The translations under genes and the position numbers were made by a program. This document shows positions 36,036-47,699 of a stretch of 64,000 bases of DNA, one piece after another. Position 1 is the stretch's first letter, and each line of letters starts with the position of its first letter. This stretch comes from Fremontodendron californicum (Eukaryota > Streptophyta > Magnoliopsida > Malvales > Malvaceae), in the NCBI GenBank assembly GCA_030761205.1, contig JAULJL010000039.1, forward strand, positions 8,814,001-8,878,000. The letters are read 5' to 3'. The notes below the pieces were generated by a model. The model did not search any database and was not told the origin of the DNA. It saw nothing but the letters and a program-made list of their open reading frames with translations.

Positions 36036-36833
36036 TTAGGCTTCCAATCAGGTCTAATCTTTTTATCCTCTTTACTATATTGCATTGGGGTTTAGGGTGA
36101 TATCTTTTTTATCAATCTCACAATATTTTGGGGTTTCATGCATTCTTGTTTTGGGGTTATAGTTTTAGGCCTTACTGTCTTGGGGTTGTAGTTTTTAGGC
36201 AGTCTTGTTTGAGGTTTCGTTCTTGTTAGTTGACTTAGATCAATATTACTGCTTCTTGCATTCTTGATCTACAAAATTTGTTCTTGGTCGTTCTTGATCA
36301 TTCTTGATTCGTTATTGAAAAAAAAATAAAGAATTTAGTATTCAGTTCGACTAGGCAAAAAGAAAAAAGAAAGAAAGTATTCCGAAATATGAAGAAAATC
36401 AAGAAGTCTTTTAAAAAAAAGAAAGTTAGTTCGAAGAGAAAAAGAAAGAAAAAAAAGAAAAGAATTCGAAAAGACAGAGAAAAAGAAGAAAGAATTCGAA
36501 AGAAAGTCATTCATCTTGTTCTTTATTTATCTTTCTTAACCTATTGTTCTTGTTTATCATCATTCTAATTGTTTTCTTGTTTTCTTGTTTTCATGAATCT
36601 TATGCTGGTTAGAATTAAGCAAGGGAGTTCTTGATAGAGTTCTACTAGTTTCTAAAGAACTTGAAAGAGAAAATAAGAGTGGTCAAAGGCAAAAGAGAGT
36701 GAGCTTATTACAGAAAAAGCCTACGAGAGTTAAACACGAGTTTGAGTGATATTTTATTGAGTGTAAACACTAAGGGAGTGTATGAGCTTATTTTTTTTAT
36801 CACTAACAAATCTTGTTTTGCAGCAACTTCAAG

Positions 36834-37706
36834 ATGTCTCATAAGAGTGAATCATCACACAAGGAGGAGAATAAGTCGTTCTTTACATTGCAGGCTATGC
36901 AACAACAGTTTGAACGTCTAAATATTGTGATGGCAGAGACAACAGAGAAGATGAATAGACAAGAGGCAGCCAATAGGAGTCTACAAGGTGGGAAAAATAG
37001 AGGAGTTAGGCGTGAGCCTAGTGTAGTTGATGAGCCTGAATTCGAAGATGAAGATGATGAGGAGGTTGATATGGGTAGGCCTAGAGGAGTTAGGCATGGA
37101 GGAGGACCTAGGAGAAATACAGGGGGTCATGAATGGGTAGATAGAGAAGATAGGAACCTTGGGAACATAAAAATGAAAATTCCATCTTTCCAAGGTAGAA
37201 CTGATCCTGAAGTGTATTTGGAGTGGGAGAAGAAGATTGAGTTGATTTTTGATTGTCACAACTACTCTAAAGAGAAGAAGGTGAAGCTGGCAGTAACTGA
37301 ATTCATTGATTATGCTATTGTTTGGTGGGATCAATTAGTGACCAATAGGAAGAGGAACCATGAGAGACCTATAGAGACATGGGGTGAGTTGAAAGCTCTC
37401 ATGAGAAAGAGGTTTGTACCTAGCCCCTACTATAGAGACTTCTACCAAAAACTACAAAACCTTACCCAAGGGTCTAGGAGTGTAAAGAATTACTATAAGG
37501 AGATGCAGGTGGCTATGATTCGGGCAAATGTAAAGAAGGATAGGGAAGCCACTATGGTTAGATTTTTGAGTGGTTTGCATAGAGATATAGCCAATGTAGT
37601 TGAGTTGCAGCATTATGTGGAGATAGAAGATGTGGTGCACATGGCTATGAAGATGGAAAGGCAATTGAAGAGAAAGGGGGCAGCAAGGTATAATTCGGTT
37701 TTCTAG
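36834..37706 (+). pseudogene. gag of Ty3/gypsy element (frameshifted near its end)
   Basis: The likely start is the ATG at 36834 (MSHKSESSHKEENK), because the related element keeps a mutated version of the same start. An upstream in-frame ATG at 36813 is also possible. The core gag domain is clear: IKMKIPSFQGRTDPEVYLEW, VKLAVTEFIDYAIVWWDQL, WGELKALMRKRFVPSPYYRD and VVELQHYVEIEDVVHMAMK. An acidic, then Arg/Gly-rich stretch precedes the core. A one-base shift near 37697 (GTTTTCTAG) ends this frame; the sequence continues in another frame into the zinc knuckle. Confidence 0.88.
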
Positions 37707-38258
37707 CACTCCTCGGAAACCAAAGTGGGACAGAGATGACCAGCCTGTTGTCAAGGGGAAGACCGAACCACCTAAGGGGAAGGAAGAGAGCACTAGCAAT
37801 GAAAAACCCAAGGTAATTTCGAATCTTTCAAGGAATAGAGATATTAAATGTTTTAAATGCTTGGGTTCAGGGCATATTGCATCTCAATGTCCAAACAAAT
37901 GGGTGATGATCACGCATGCCAATGGTGAGGTGATGACCGAAAGTGAGGATGATGGTGATGAGATGCCAAAATTGGAAGATGCTAGTGATGATGAATTAGA
38001 CCACCCCGTTGAAGGTAAGTCTCTTGTTTCTAGGTGTGCATTAAATGTGCAAATTAAGGTAGATGATGTAGAGCAGCAAAGAGAAAATATATTTCATACT
38101 AGATGTTTGGTGAATAACAAGGTATGTAGTATGATTATTGATGGGGGATGTTGCACCAATGTAGCTAGTACCACCCTAGTTGAAAAGTTGGGTTTACCTT
38201 TGCTTAAACATCCTAAACCTTATAAATTGCAATGGTTGCATGAATGTGGGGAGGTTAA
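37707..38258 (+). pseudogene. Zinc knuckle and protease start of the same element
   Basis: In the shifted frame a CX2CX4HX4C knuckle runs 37849-37890 (CFKCLGSGHIASQC), typical of nucleic-acid-binding gag C-termini. An acidic linker (ESEDDGDEMPKLEDASDDE) and the start of the retropepsin follow: NNKVCSMIIDGGCCTNVAST, then LVEKLGLP and PYKLQWLHECGEVK. The catalytic Asp sits in a DGG motif, usual for this lineage. The domain breaks off after GEVK at 38258. Confidence 0.85.
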
Positions 38259-40394
38259 GATTCTCAGCAAAAGCAAATGAGGGGCAGCTGTAGACACCTA
38301 ATTTTGTCCGGACCACTAAATCAGGTATTTTTCTTCCTAAAATGATGTTTTAGAATACAGAAAAACTCTTCTCAACCTGCAGGTGGTACTCCGAAACTTA
38401 GTTTAAGGGGTCGAGCATGAAAAGTCAATTTGGAAAAATCAACCCAAAAAAGTCAACCTCGAAAAGTCAACTACTAAAAAAGTCAACCCCATATTCAAAA
38501 TCAAGATTCAAAGCTCAATTGAATAATGGTGAAAGAATTTTGATAACCCGAGGTCTACAATGAAAGATATGGAGTCTGGAAGTTGGGTTACGGAGATTCA
38601 GTAAGAAGGAAACCCTAGTTCAAAAAATTTGGGGAAAAGTGCTTAAACGATCAAATTGGTCAAAATTGGAGTTTCCAAATGAAAGATAAGCAATGACTAT
38701 GAGTAATGAAGAGGCCATTTGGAGGCAAAATTAAAGGAAAAGTCAATTTGGAAGAAAATCGAGAATTAGGGTTTTTGGTGGATTTTGGTGAAATTGGGAA
38801 AAATTACAAAAATGGCCAGATTCGGTAAAACTAAGGCCCCTAATTGATGAGGAGTGACTAAACAAGGATAGCCCAAGGCTCAGTTTGAAGTAATTCCGAG
38901 AAAATAGCTGATTGGAGGAAAAACGAAAAAACGAGGAAATTCCCGATACTGAAAAAAGGAAAAATCAAAACAGAGGGGAATTTATCATAAAAATTGGGCC
39001 TTTTTGGACAAACTCCAATTCAATATATGAAAAAGGCACATAAAAAGAAAATCTGGAAATCGAACTTGTTTTGAGCAAAATCGGGCTTTGAAAACAAAAG
39101 GGCAAACTTTGAAAATTCGGGAAAAATAGCAAACGAGCTCCAAAAATTACCAAAACTTCCAGATCTCAATCTTAAATTATTTGGAAGAGATTGACGAAAG
39201 AAAATCCAGATTCGGAGTTCGTTTGCAAAATGGCAAATTTCGGGCCCATTAAGTTGAAATTCAAGAAGATAAATGCCAAAAAAATAGCAAATGAGCTCGG
39301 AAAATTATAAAAATCTCCAGATCTCAATTTTAAATTATTTGGAAGAGATTGGTGAAATAAAATTTGGATTTGGAGTCCTTTTCTATTTAATTAGGTTCGG
39401 GGGTCAAAAAGCTCATTTTATCGAAGAAACCAAAGAAGGCCTTTCTTGTAATTAAAAAAAATAGAGAGTGGGCAGGAATTCAAAGGGGTAGCCGGCAAAG
39501 CCCATGATGAACTGTGATTTTGCTGAATTTTTGCATCCAAGGGCCAAGAGTGGATAGGAAGGTAGTTTTTTTTTTTTATCAAGCCTTTGTAATTGTGACA
39601 CATGGACCAATGCATGGAGAGGGATAATGTCATATTTATGACATCATATTAGTTAGAGGCTGATTACTTAATCTAAGGGCTGTAATTTCACATAAAAGGC
39701 ATCTTGGATTAAGGGCCATTGGATCAAAATTGGCTAGGAAAAAACTACAACATTCTAGAGAATTCTATAGGCCATTCGGCCACTACAAGGGGGAGGGGTT
39801 CTTTCATTTTTCTTTCACTTTTTGGCTGAGCATATTCTGATTTTGAGAGAAAGGAGCTAAGATTTGAAAAGAAAAGAAAGTTAGAAGAGAAAAAAGCTTG
39901 AAAATTAGCTTTTGAAGGTAGCTAAAAGCACCTAACTCTTGTATTTTCTTTCTTTTTCCATACTTAACTTGCTGATTTTCTATGTTTTTTGGTTGTTAAA
40001 TAAATGCTTTTAAGCTTCCTTCTAAAGCACCTCTTCCATGTTTTCTTGAAAAACCTTAAAAAAACAATTTTTTTTAGTATTTTTTGGAGTTGGCCGAATG
40101 GCCTTGTGTTTGTGCATGAGATGTGTTTGATAAATTTTCCATGAGTATTGTGATATTCTAGCATGTTTTGATGTTCAAACTTTTTAAAAGAGTTAAGATA
40201 TAGAGCTTGTTTTAAATCCTTTTCATTTATCTACTATTCTTTTTGCTGATTTTATCATTTTGTTTCTATGTCTACTTACTTTGTTTGTCATTTTTAATTT
40301 TCTGTTTTCAACATGTTAAGTTGTTCATGTTTTTATTTTTCACTATACTATGTGTTTGTAAAATTGTCTAGCTATATTCTTGCCTTTACATCAT
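38259..40394 (+). mobile_element. Plus-strand Ogre fragment: polypurine tract and 5' part of LTR
   Basis: The first 30 bases (GATTCTCAGCAAAAGC, then AAATGAGGGGCAGC) match the internal 3' end of Ogre copy 2 (reverse complement of 55503-55533). The LTR starts at 38289 with TGTAGACACCTAATTTTGTCC and extends 2106 bases to 40394, where a copia fragment begins. It contains one to two units of the 159-bp LTR repeat (39130-39370). It closely matches 13341-13975 in its last 600 bases. Confidence 0.85.
38271..38288 (+). other. Polypurine tract of plus-strand Ogre fragment
   Basis: AAGCAAATGAGGGGCAGC directly before the LTR start TGTAGACACC. Equivalent to 55503-55517 on the minus strand in copy 2. Confidence 0.75.
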
Positions 40395-40729
40395 TGTCTA
40401 GAAACAAAGAGTTAGGCGAAGTACATATGATGTGCTTAGACAAAGAGTTGTCACCTAACTGATCTAAGAGTTGCATAGAGATGCAATTGATAAGCTATGT
40501 TACGTACCAACTAGGCTTGTTGTAATTTGTTGAGTCACTCAAGGTTGCAACATGTTGAAAGGGATCCCAGTACACTAGAAAAACCTTGATGACATTTTCG
40601 AATAATAGTAAGGGCTATTATCTCAAAAAAATTAGTGGGAAAACCAATAAGAGATTTAATACCTCATCTTGAATTGGTATAAATACATGAATATACCTTA
40701 TATATACTTTTTCCATATTAGGTTGTTTC

Positions 40730-41053
40730 AAAATGGTTAATAATTTAACTGCACTACGCGGCATTGTGAATGCCATTAGTCCAAAATGTTTGGATTGGTA
40801 CATGAGATTGAGAAGCCTTCTCAATGAAAGAAAGGTTGCTCACTTGACAAGTCGAGAAGAACTTATAAAAGTATCTGGGTTGATTGTGTTTGTGATTGAA
40901 CTGAATCTTTCTACTGTTAAATCTAATTCCTAGATAGTTGGTTCAGGATGCGGTTCATATCTATGTAATGACATAGCGATGTTGAAAGGAAGTAGAAAGT
41001 TAAGCAAAGATTAAGTAGTTCTGAGAGTAGGAAATGGTGCAAAAGTTGCAGCA
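40730..41053 (+). pseudogene. copia gag N-terminus fused to protease remnant
   Basis: The frame from 40733 has CLDWYMRLRSLLNERK, like the LDWYRNLRIVL block at the start of many plant copia gags. Within 60 codons it passes to ELNLSTVKSNS and, after a stop, to VGSGCGSYLCND, the equivalent of the protease site DTGCGSHIC with Asp replaced by Gly. Most of gag and the zinc knuckle are deleted. A dead protease is implied. Confidence 0.65.
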
Positions 41054-41497
41054 TTGGCCATTGGAACATGTACTTTATCTTTGCATTCTGGAATGAAGTT
41101 GGAACCGAAATATTGTTACTTTGTTCCAGTATTGTCTAGAAACATCATTTCGGTTTTATACCTCACTGTTAATGATGGTTTCGAGATAAGAATGAAGGGC
41201 AATAGTTGCTCCATCATTCTTAAACACATATACTATGGATCGGCAACATTACATAATGGTTTATATGTTTTGGATCCAGAGATGCTTGTGTTCAATATAA
41301 ATGTCAAGAAAGCAAGAAAGGATGATCCAAGCAAGACCTACATCTGGCATTGTAGACTTGGTCATATCAATGAGACAAGGATTTCCAAATTGCATAAACA
41401 TGGTTATTTAGAACCCTTTGATTATGAATCATATGGGACTTGTGAATGTTTTCTCCTGGGTAAGATGACCAAGACTCCCTTTTATAGGAAAGGGTGA
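41054..41497 (+). pseudogene. copia protease end and GAG-pre-integrase domain
   Basis: Residues include CYFVPVLSRNIISVLYLTVN and the zinc-binding GAG-pre-integrase block TYIWHCRLGHINETRISKLH, with TCECFLLGKMTKTPF after it. The two His of WHCRLGH and the later CECFLLGK line up with the HHCC finger; the second Cys, normally in CESCLLGKM, has become Phe. A stop after FYRKG at 41497 is a frameshift into integrase. Confidence 0.82.
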
Positions 41498-42313
41498 AAG
41501 AGCTGGTGTTTTATTAGGCTTAATATATTCAGATGTATGTAGGCCACTAAACACAGCTGCTAGAAGTGGTCACACATACTTCATAACCTTTATTGATGAT
41601 CATTCAAGATTTGGTTATGTGTATCTAATGAATACAAGTCTGAAGCTTTTGAAAAGTTCAAAGAGTTCAGAGCTGAAGTAGAGAAACAGACTGGGAAAAA
41701 AATTTTGGTTCTTAGATCAGATCGAGGAGAAGAATATTTAACCCATGATTTCTTGGATCATTTGACAAAAAATGGAATTATGTCGCAATGGACTCCACCT
41801 GGAACTCCTCAGCATAACGGAGTGTCTGAGAGGAGAAATCGAACCTTGTTGGACATGGTTCTATCCATGATGTCTAAGGCTTACCTTCCGATATCTTTTT
41901 GGGGATATGCCTTAGAGACTGCCTCTTACCTTTTAAATAGGGTTCCAAGCAAGTCGGTAGATAAGGTACCATATGAGATATGGAATGGCAATAAGCCATG
42001 TTTATCTTTTCTAAAGATTTTGGGATGCACGGCTTATGTGAAGTGTATACCTTCTGATAAGCTGGGAGCTAGATCAGAAAAATGTAAGTTTGTGGGATAT
42101 CCTAAAGAGACTGTTGGATATTACTTTTACAGTCCTACTGATCAAAAGGTGTTTGTATCAAAACACGCTGCTTTTCTAGAGAAAGAGTTTCTACTAGAAG
42201 GATTCAGTGGGAGTAAAGTAGAACTTGAAGAAGTTCAAGAACCACAACCTAACATTCCCTCGAAACCTGAGCCATCGGTAGAAGCATTAAATGCTCGGAC
42301 TGATGCTCAATAA
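41498..42313 (+). pseudogene. copia integrase core
   Basis: The first catalytic Asp lies near SDVCRPL (about 41530). The second is in LRSDRGEEYLTHDF and the Glu in QHNGVSERRNRTLLD, in the frame from 41705. Conserved LPISFWGYALETASYLLNRVP and LGCTAYVK follow, then KCKFVGYPKETVGYYFY. The protein ends at a stop at 42313, where the RT part normally continues. A shift near 41640 separates the first Asp from the rest. Confidence 0.85.
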
Positions 42314-43168
42314 ACACAAGTACTCCGAAGGTCTAGTAGGGAGAGGCAAACACCAATAAGATATGGATTTCTTTTGGAAAGAGATGGTTTGCCTGTTGAT
42401 AATGAACCTACTACATATAAGGAAGCGATGTCTGACATCAATTCCAAGAAATGGCTTGAAGCCATGAAATCTGAAATGGATGCCATGGAAGTTAACTAAG
42501 TTTGGTATTTAGTTGATCCACCTCAAGGGATAAAACCCATAGGGTGTAAATGGGTCTTCAAGTTACAGACAGACATGGACGGCAACGTACAAATGTATAG
42601 GGCAAGATTGGTTGCAAAAGGCTATAATCAAGTTTAAGGCATTGATTTTGAAGAAACCTTTTCACCAGTTGCCATGGTTAAATACATTAGGATTATGCTT
42701 GCTATTGCTGCATACCATGATTATGAGATATGGCAGATGGATGTAAAAACTGCATTCCTTAACGGGAATTTGTAAGAGGAAGTGTATATGACACAACCTG
42801 AAGGTTTTTCTTCCAAGGCCACTTCTAATAAGGTATGCAACCTACAAAAGTCCATTTATGGACTAAAGCAAGCATCTCGGAGTTGGAACATTAGGTTTGA
42901 TGAAACAATTAGAGAATTTGGTTTCATTAAGAATCCTGATGAACCTTGTGTTTACAAGAAGGTAAACGAACATGCAGTGTTCTTCCTAGTGCTATATATC
43001 GATGACATATTGCTCATAGGAAATGATGTACTGATGCTTCAGGCGACCAAGGTCTGGCTCTCCAAACAATTATCCATGAAGGATTTGGGAGAAGCAGCAT
43101 TTATTCTGGGAATTAAGATCTATAGAGATAGATCGAAAAGGCTGCTTGGATTGTCCCAATCCGTTTGA
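42314..43168 (+). pseudogene. copia reverse transcriptase
   Basis: Conceptual translation shows PIGCKWVFKLQTDMDGN, YRARLVAKGYNQV, QMDVKTAFLNGNL, QPEGF, then SIYGLKQASRSWN and the catalytic YIDDILLIGND (near 42996). In-frame stops occur near 42498, 42637 and 42774. The longest uninterrupted part is 42782-43168. The product would be inactive. Confidence 0.88.
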
Positions 43169-43980
43169 ATAGACAATGTGCTAAAAAGGTTTAGCATGGA
43201 AATCTCCAAAAGAGGTAACTTGCCTATGGTACATGGTGTACATCTCTCGAAAGAGATGTGTCGTAAAACAATTGAAGAGAGGACACGTATGGATAGGATC
43301 CCGTATGCTTCGGCAATTGGATCTATAATGTACGCCATGTTGTGCACAAGACTAGATGTATCGTACGCTCTAAGTGTCACGAGCAAATACCAAAGCAATC
43401 CTGGTGAGAGTCACTAGACTGCTGTGAAAAATATCCTCAAGTACTTAAGAAGAACTAAGGATATTTTCTTGGTCTATGGAGGGACTGAACTCCAAATTAG
43501 GGGTTATACAGATGCTGGATTCCAAACTGATAAGGATGACAGTAAATCGCAAGGTGGTTACGTATTCACCTTAAATGAAGCTGGAGTCAGTTGGAAAAGT
43601 TCCAAACAGACTACAACTGTAGATTCAACAACAGAAACTGAATACATCTCCGCTTGTGAGGTGGCGAAGGAGGTTGTTTGGATTAAGAAGTTCATAACTG
43701 AACTTGGTGTGGTTCCAAGCATTGTTGATCCAGTACCACTTTACTGTGATAACAATGGAGCCATAGCGCAAGCTAAGGAACCAAGGTCTCATCATAAATC
43801 AAAACATGTATTGCTGCAATATCACTTGATTAGAGATATAATTCAAAGAGGTGATATAAGTATGGAAAGGGTACCATAGAGGATAATATAGCTGATCCTT
43901 TCACTAAGGTTCTGTCCCAGCAGAAACACAATCGTCACATGGAAGGACATGGGCTTAAGTACATGGGCATTTGGCTTTAG
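43169..43980 (+). pseudogene. copia RNase H and polyprotein end
   Basis: Linker GTDLP-type region with IPYASAIGSIMYAMLCTRLD (43295-43360), then the RNase H: GYTDAGFQTDKDDSKSQGGY, STTETEYISACEVAKEVVWI, YCDNNGAIAQAKEPRSHHKS, matching the D-E-D catalytic pattern. A stop at 43417 and one after MERVP at 43879 break the frame; the usual C-terminal tail (DPFTKVLSQQKHNRHMEGHG-like) is visible up to about 43960. Confidence 0.88.
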
Positions 43981-43994
43981 TGCTAGTGGTTGAT

Positions 43995-46073
43995 TGTTGG
44001 TGTAAGCCCTGCAAGCCAATCTAGTTAGGCTTGTAAGACACTATTTATATATTCATGTATTACACATTATAGTTTATTAATTATAATTGAGGTATTTCTT
44101 TATCCATAAGTTTTGTTATAATTGTTATAAATCACTTGTGAAGATAAAGCCCATGAAACACAATGGCATTGCAAAGGAATTGTAAGGAGTTACAATTATG
44201 AGGATCTTTATGCATCAATGTCGTGTTTCTAAAACTATTCCTGGTCACTGTATTGTCAAGACAGGGCATTGACAATGTTAAAAAACTAGCACATGTTGCC
44301 TTCATGCACTTGATGCATGCAACCGATCTCATAGGTTGAAAGTATAGAGATACTTGGGGATAACATATGGGTGACTGTTAGTTGAACAAGTTCACTGAAC
44401 ATGACCCACTATGAGAGTTCCATTTGGTATTTCACTCAAGTGTCTATGAAAAATACTCTCATGTGTCAATAGTGTAAGTAATCCTTTGACTTGTGACACC
44501 AGGTCATCTTGTATGTGAATTGTCATACTTAGATTTCATCACGAACGGGTCCCAACAAAAAGATGCTTATAGTAGGGTGTTATTGGGTATGACATGAAGC
44601 ATCCAAAGATGAATGAGTGGTCCAGAGAGGATTCATCACCCCAAGTGATATGAGGGTACATATCTCACATGTATCTGGCTTATATTAACTTATGGAAGTC
44701 CTTGGCTAAGGCAATACTTAAGGAGTTAATATTAAACCTGTAGATCTAATATGGAATGGGATTAAGAGTAGACACTGAACCATGCTCTTTCCTGTCCCGG
44801 GATATTTGATGAAGGGATCGAATTACACAGACATATTGTACACGAAAGTCTTGTCGAACCTTGTTAACTCTCTCAATAATTGGGTGGTCATGATGCATTG
44901 CTAGATGCCTCTCATGATCTATAAATATAAATAGGAAATTCTTAAATGAATTTAATTTATATTTATTGCCAACATGTTGGGGGCCTAATGGGTCACACAC
45001 AAAAGGTGATTAATGGAATTAAAATGAATTGGGCCAGATTAAATATTCATTAAGTGTTATGAGCTTATTGTGAATATTTAATAATATGTATAAGGGCTTT
45101 AGTGCAGTTAATTCAATAGTTGGCATACACTAAACTTGATTATATATATGCCTTATATTGTTGCGCCTCCCATGAAGCTGAAACCCTGGTAGCCGTATTC
45201 TCTCACCTTCTTGTGAGAATCGACGCATAGAGAAAAGAAAATGAGGAATCCATTTTCTTTCTGCCTGCTTCTTTTCGACTAACTAGTTTAAGAGGAGGAA
45301 GGTTTCTCACAACCTAGACTACTAGAATCGTCTTGGCAAACATAATCTCAACCTTGTGAAGGTTTTTGAGTCACTTGTGTGGATTACTGCTAGAGGCCGG
45401 ACAATTGGACGGCTTTGGTTTGCGACAACCGAGCTTTGTGTGCAAGAACAAGAACATCAAGAATCTTTCTTGAGGTTTCGGCAATCTCCGTTATAGAGGT
45501 ATGAGATTTTGATTGTTATCTGCTTGACAGGATGATCGTTTTGAATTCATAGGCAGATCCATGGAGGGATCCAATTTCTCTTTGTTTTTGTTTTATTCCA
45601 CTGCATTGCGCAATTCCTCCTTTCTCCTCTTGGTGATTTTCATGAGCAGCCGATCCACTCTTGTTCTTGGTGTGTTCGGTTTTGAGATTAACACAAGAAG
45701 GAAACCCTTTTGGTTATTGATAGGAAGATCGAAATGCTAGCATAGTGGGATCCCCAAGGCCTTGAAAAGGTTCCAACAGCCGTCCGTGTAGATTACCGTT
45801 GGAGGCAAGACACCTGTGTTGCTTGTGGCCTTGGAGAAGCCATTCGGTTACCATCAAGTTGCTTCCATATTGCAGGGAATGGCACACTCGGGATTGCGAG
45901 TTCTCGAGTAGGTATCGATTCTGATCATATTAATGATTTAGTTTAAAAAATGCCTTGAAACCCATGTATATCACGATTCATAGATCCTGAGGTAATCAGG
46001 TGCTCCTTTGTTTACTTCCACTGCACTGCTTTGCTATATTTATGTATATGCATGAGTCCGGATTTCCCAACAC
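43995..46073 (+). repeat. 3' LTR of the copia element (2079 bases)
   Basis: Starts TGTTGGTGTAAGCC after the usual TGCTAGTGGTTGATTG end of the internal region and finishes TTTCCCAACA at 46073. A possible TATA box (TATATATA) is at 45141-45148. It is homologous in blocks to 48472-50478, for example around GTTGAACAAGTTCACTGAACATG. Confidence 0.8.
45141..45148 (+). promoter_or_regulatory. Possible TATA box in copia LTR
   Basis: TATATATA within an AT-rich context, near 1.15 kb into the LTR. Weak support, since AT runs are common here. Confidence 0.3.
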
Positions 46074-47120
46074 AAAGCACTCACTATGGGCAGAAGGAAT
46101 CTGATAGGAAATCCTATAAACAAGCTTTATTGAATATAAAAAATAAGGAGGATCTTGTTGAAGTTGATAGAGGTAATGAAGGTTTAATTCCAGATATTTG
46201 TAGGGGATGTAAATCATGTGTAGGAATCATTGAAGAGGAATCTCTACATTTTTGGTAGAGGTGTGGTAGGAAAGCAAAATGAAGTTTCGTTGCAGGCTGG
46301 CTCCTGGAAAATCTCCATAGTTTTGGTTGTTTCAGTGTCAATGCTAAAAAATTGGCAGAAGGCTATTTTTTAATTGAGTTTGAGGACAAAGAATTCATTA
46401 AAAAGTTAAGGAATGAGAATTGGTCATGGTTGAATGAGTGGTTAACAGAATTGGAACCATGGTCTGAGAACTTTTCAGGGTAAAGTAGAAACACGTGGAT
46501 TCTATGTTATGGGATTCCTATTCACGCATGGAACATATCTACTTTCAACAATATTGCGAATTTTAGGGTAGTCTTATTCAACTGGATTATAAAACCCTTA
46601 GTATGTCCGAGTTCATCAGAGGTGCCATCTATATTCATACAAATGAAGTTGTCAAAATTAATGAAATAATTTCAGTTAATTGTGGTGATAAGAGTTTCTC
46701 AGTAAGAGTTTCTGAAGTTGAATATCATCCGGATTATGAAAGAAATTCGATATAAAGAAGAAAATTTGATACAATGAAGGAAATTCGATACAAGAAAGGA
46801 ATGATCCCTTAGATAGTCCGATGGGTGGATGCTTCGATGTTCAAGGTGGTTCCAACGGTGAAACTTCTGTAGAAAACGAAATCATTTTAGAAGAGGAACA
46901 GACTTGTTTGCTAGAAGAGAAAAACAATAAAACATTTTGCATTGATGAAAGGTTTGTTCGAAATGGTAAAGATGTTGATGTTGATAGCAGGTGTTTGGTA
47001 GCAATAGTCGACGAGACTCAATACAATAATGTAGGAGTTGACATTGATTTATTTTTGTCGGAGAGGTGTAGAGGCGGGAACAAGGTGGGGTTGTATGAAA
47101 TGAGGTTGAGGGTAAGTATG
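46074..47120 (+). pseudogene. LINE ORF1-like (DUF4283-type) remnant
   Basis: Broken plus-strand translation gives AKKLAEGYFLIEFEDKEFIK, then KLRNENWSWLNEWL, LEPWSE and TWILCYGIPIHAWN followed by FNNIANF. The pattern of an RNA-binding-like fold followed by W..CYGIP.HAW is typical of plant LINE ORF1 proteins and related DUF4283 proteins. Stops at 46257, near 46280 and near 46482, and later shifts, break it. The last open part (46821-47126) is acidic and has no motif I recognise. The left edge is the copia LTR end. No LINE endonuclease or RT is present, so a host-gene-derived pseudogene is an alternative. Confidence 0.55.
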
Positions 47121-47374
47121 TGTTAGCTTTGAATTGATCTCAATTTTGAAATGACAAAATCTTAAGCTTAATTAGCTTGAGAATAAATGTTTTCAATTTA
47201 AGTATTTTCTTTAAATCTTTTTGAAAACACTTTGAAAAATACTAATATATTTTGAACTCCTTAACTTTCTCAAAAATACATGTTTTTAAATGTATATCTA
47301 TGATTAAAATATTTTTGAGACAAGTTAACCTCTTTTCAGAGCCAAAGAAATCAAAATTTGAAGATTTTTTGAAG

Positions 47375-47595
47375 AGAGGATCGATCCCTCAAGGAGAGGA
47401 TTGATCCCCTAGTAAAAACTTTGGGCTAGAATCAACCCCTGGATCAATCCCTACAAAACAGAATGCATTTTCACTTTGCAAGGCAGTAGAGGATCGATCC
47501 CTACAAGGAGAGGATCAATCCCTCAAGTTCTAACGGTCATATTTTGAATTGAAATCAAGTAGAGTATTGATCCCTTGATGATAAGATCAATCCCT
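47375..47595. repeat. Repeated GGATCGATCCCT phrases in LTR
   Basis: At least five copies of the palindromic-core phrase GGAT(C/T)GATCCC with spacers of 17-80 bases. Its role is unknown. Confidence 0.7.
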
Positions 47596-47691
47596 TGTGC
47601 CTAGTACAGGTTTCTAAGTAAGATTTTTTGAAGAAATAACGGCACTTTTCCATCTCAATCCATTCCCAACGGTCATAAATCATACCCAAGC

Positions 47692-47699
47692 TATAAAAA
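47692..47699 (+). promoter_or_regulatory. TATA box of LTR 47121-48316
   Basis: TATAAAAA in AAGCTATAAAAAGGACTC, about 570 bases into the LTR, with AGAGCAAGGGACAG downstream. Confidence 0.6.

Larger units (their letters stand above)
35238..38258 (+). mobile_element. Ty3/gypsy element, 5' LTR to protease (3' truncated)
   Basis: Plus-strand element related to 28854-31521. It has a 784-base LTR (35238-36021, TGATGGGATAC to GGGTTCATATCA), a primer-binding site (36024-36035), a purine-rich leader, gag, a zinc knuckle and the start of protease. At 38259 the sequence switches to the 3' end of an Ogre-type element, so RT onward is lost. Confidence 0.85.
40395..46073 (+). mobile_element. 5'-truncated Ty1/copia element with 3' LTR
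   Basis: Gene order on the plus strand is gag remnant, protease, GAG-pre-integrase, integrase, RT, RNase H and 3' LTR, as in Ty1/copia elements. There is no 5' LTR; the sequence starts at 40395 next to the Ogre LTR fragment. Multiple stops and frameshifts are present. Its lineage within copia is not resolved. Confidence 0.85.
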
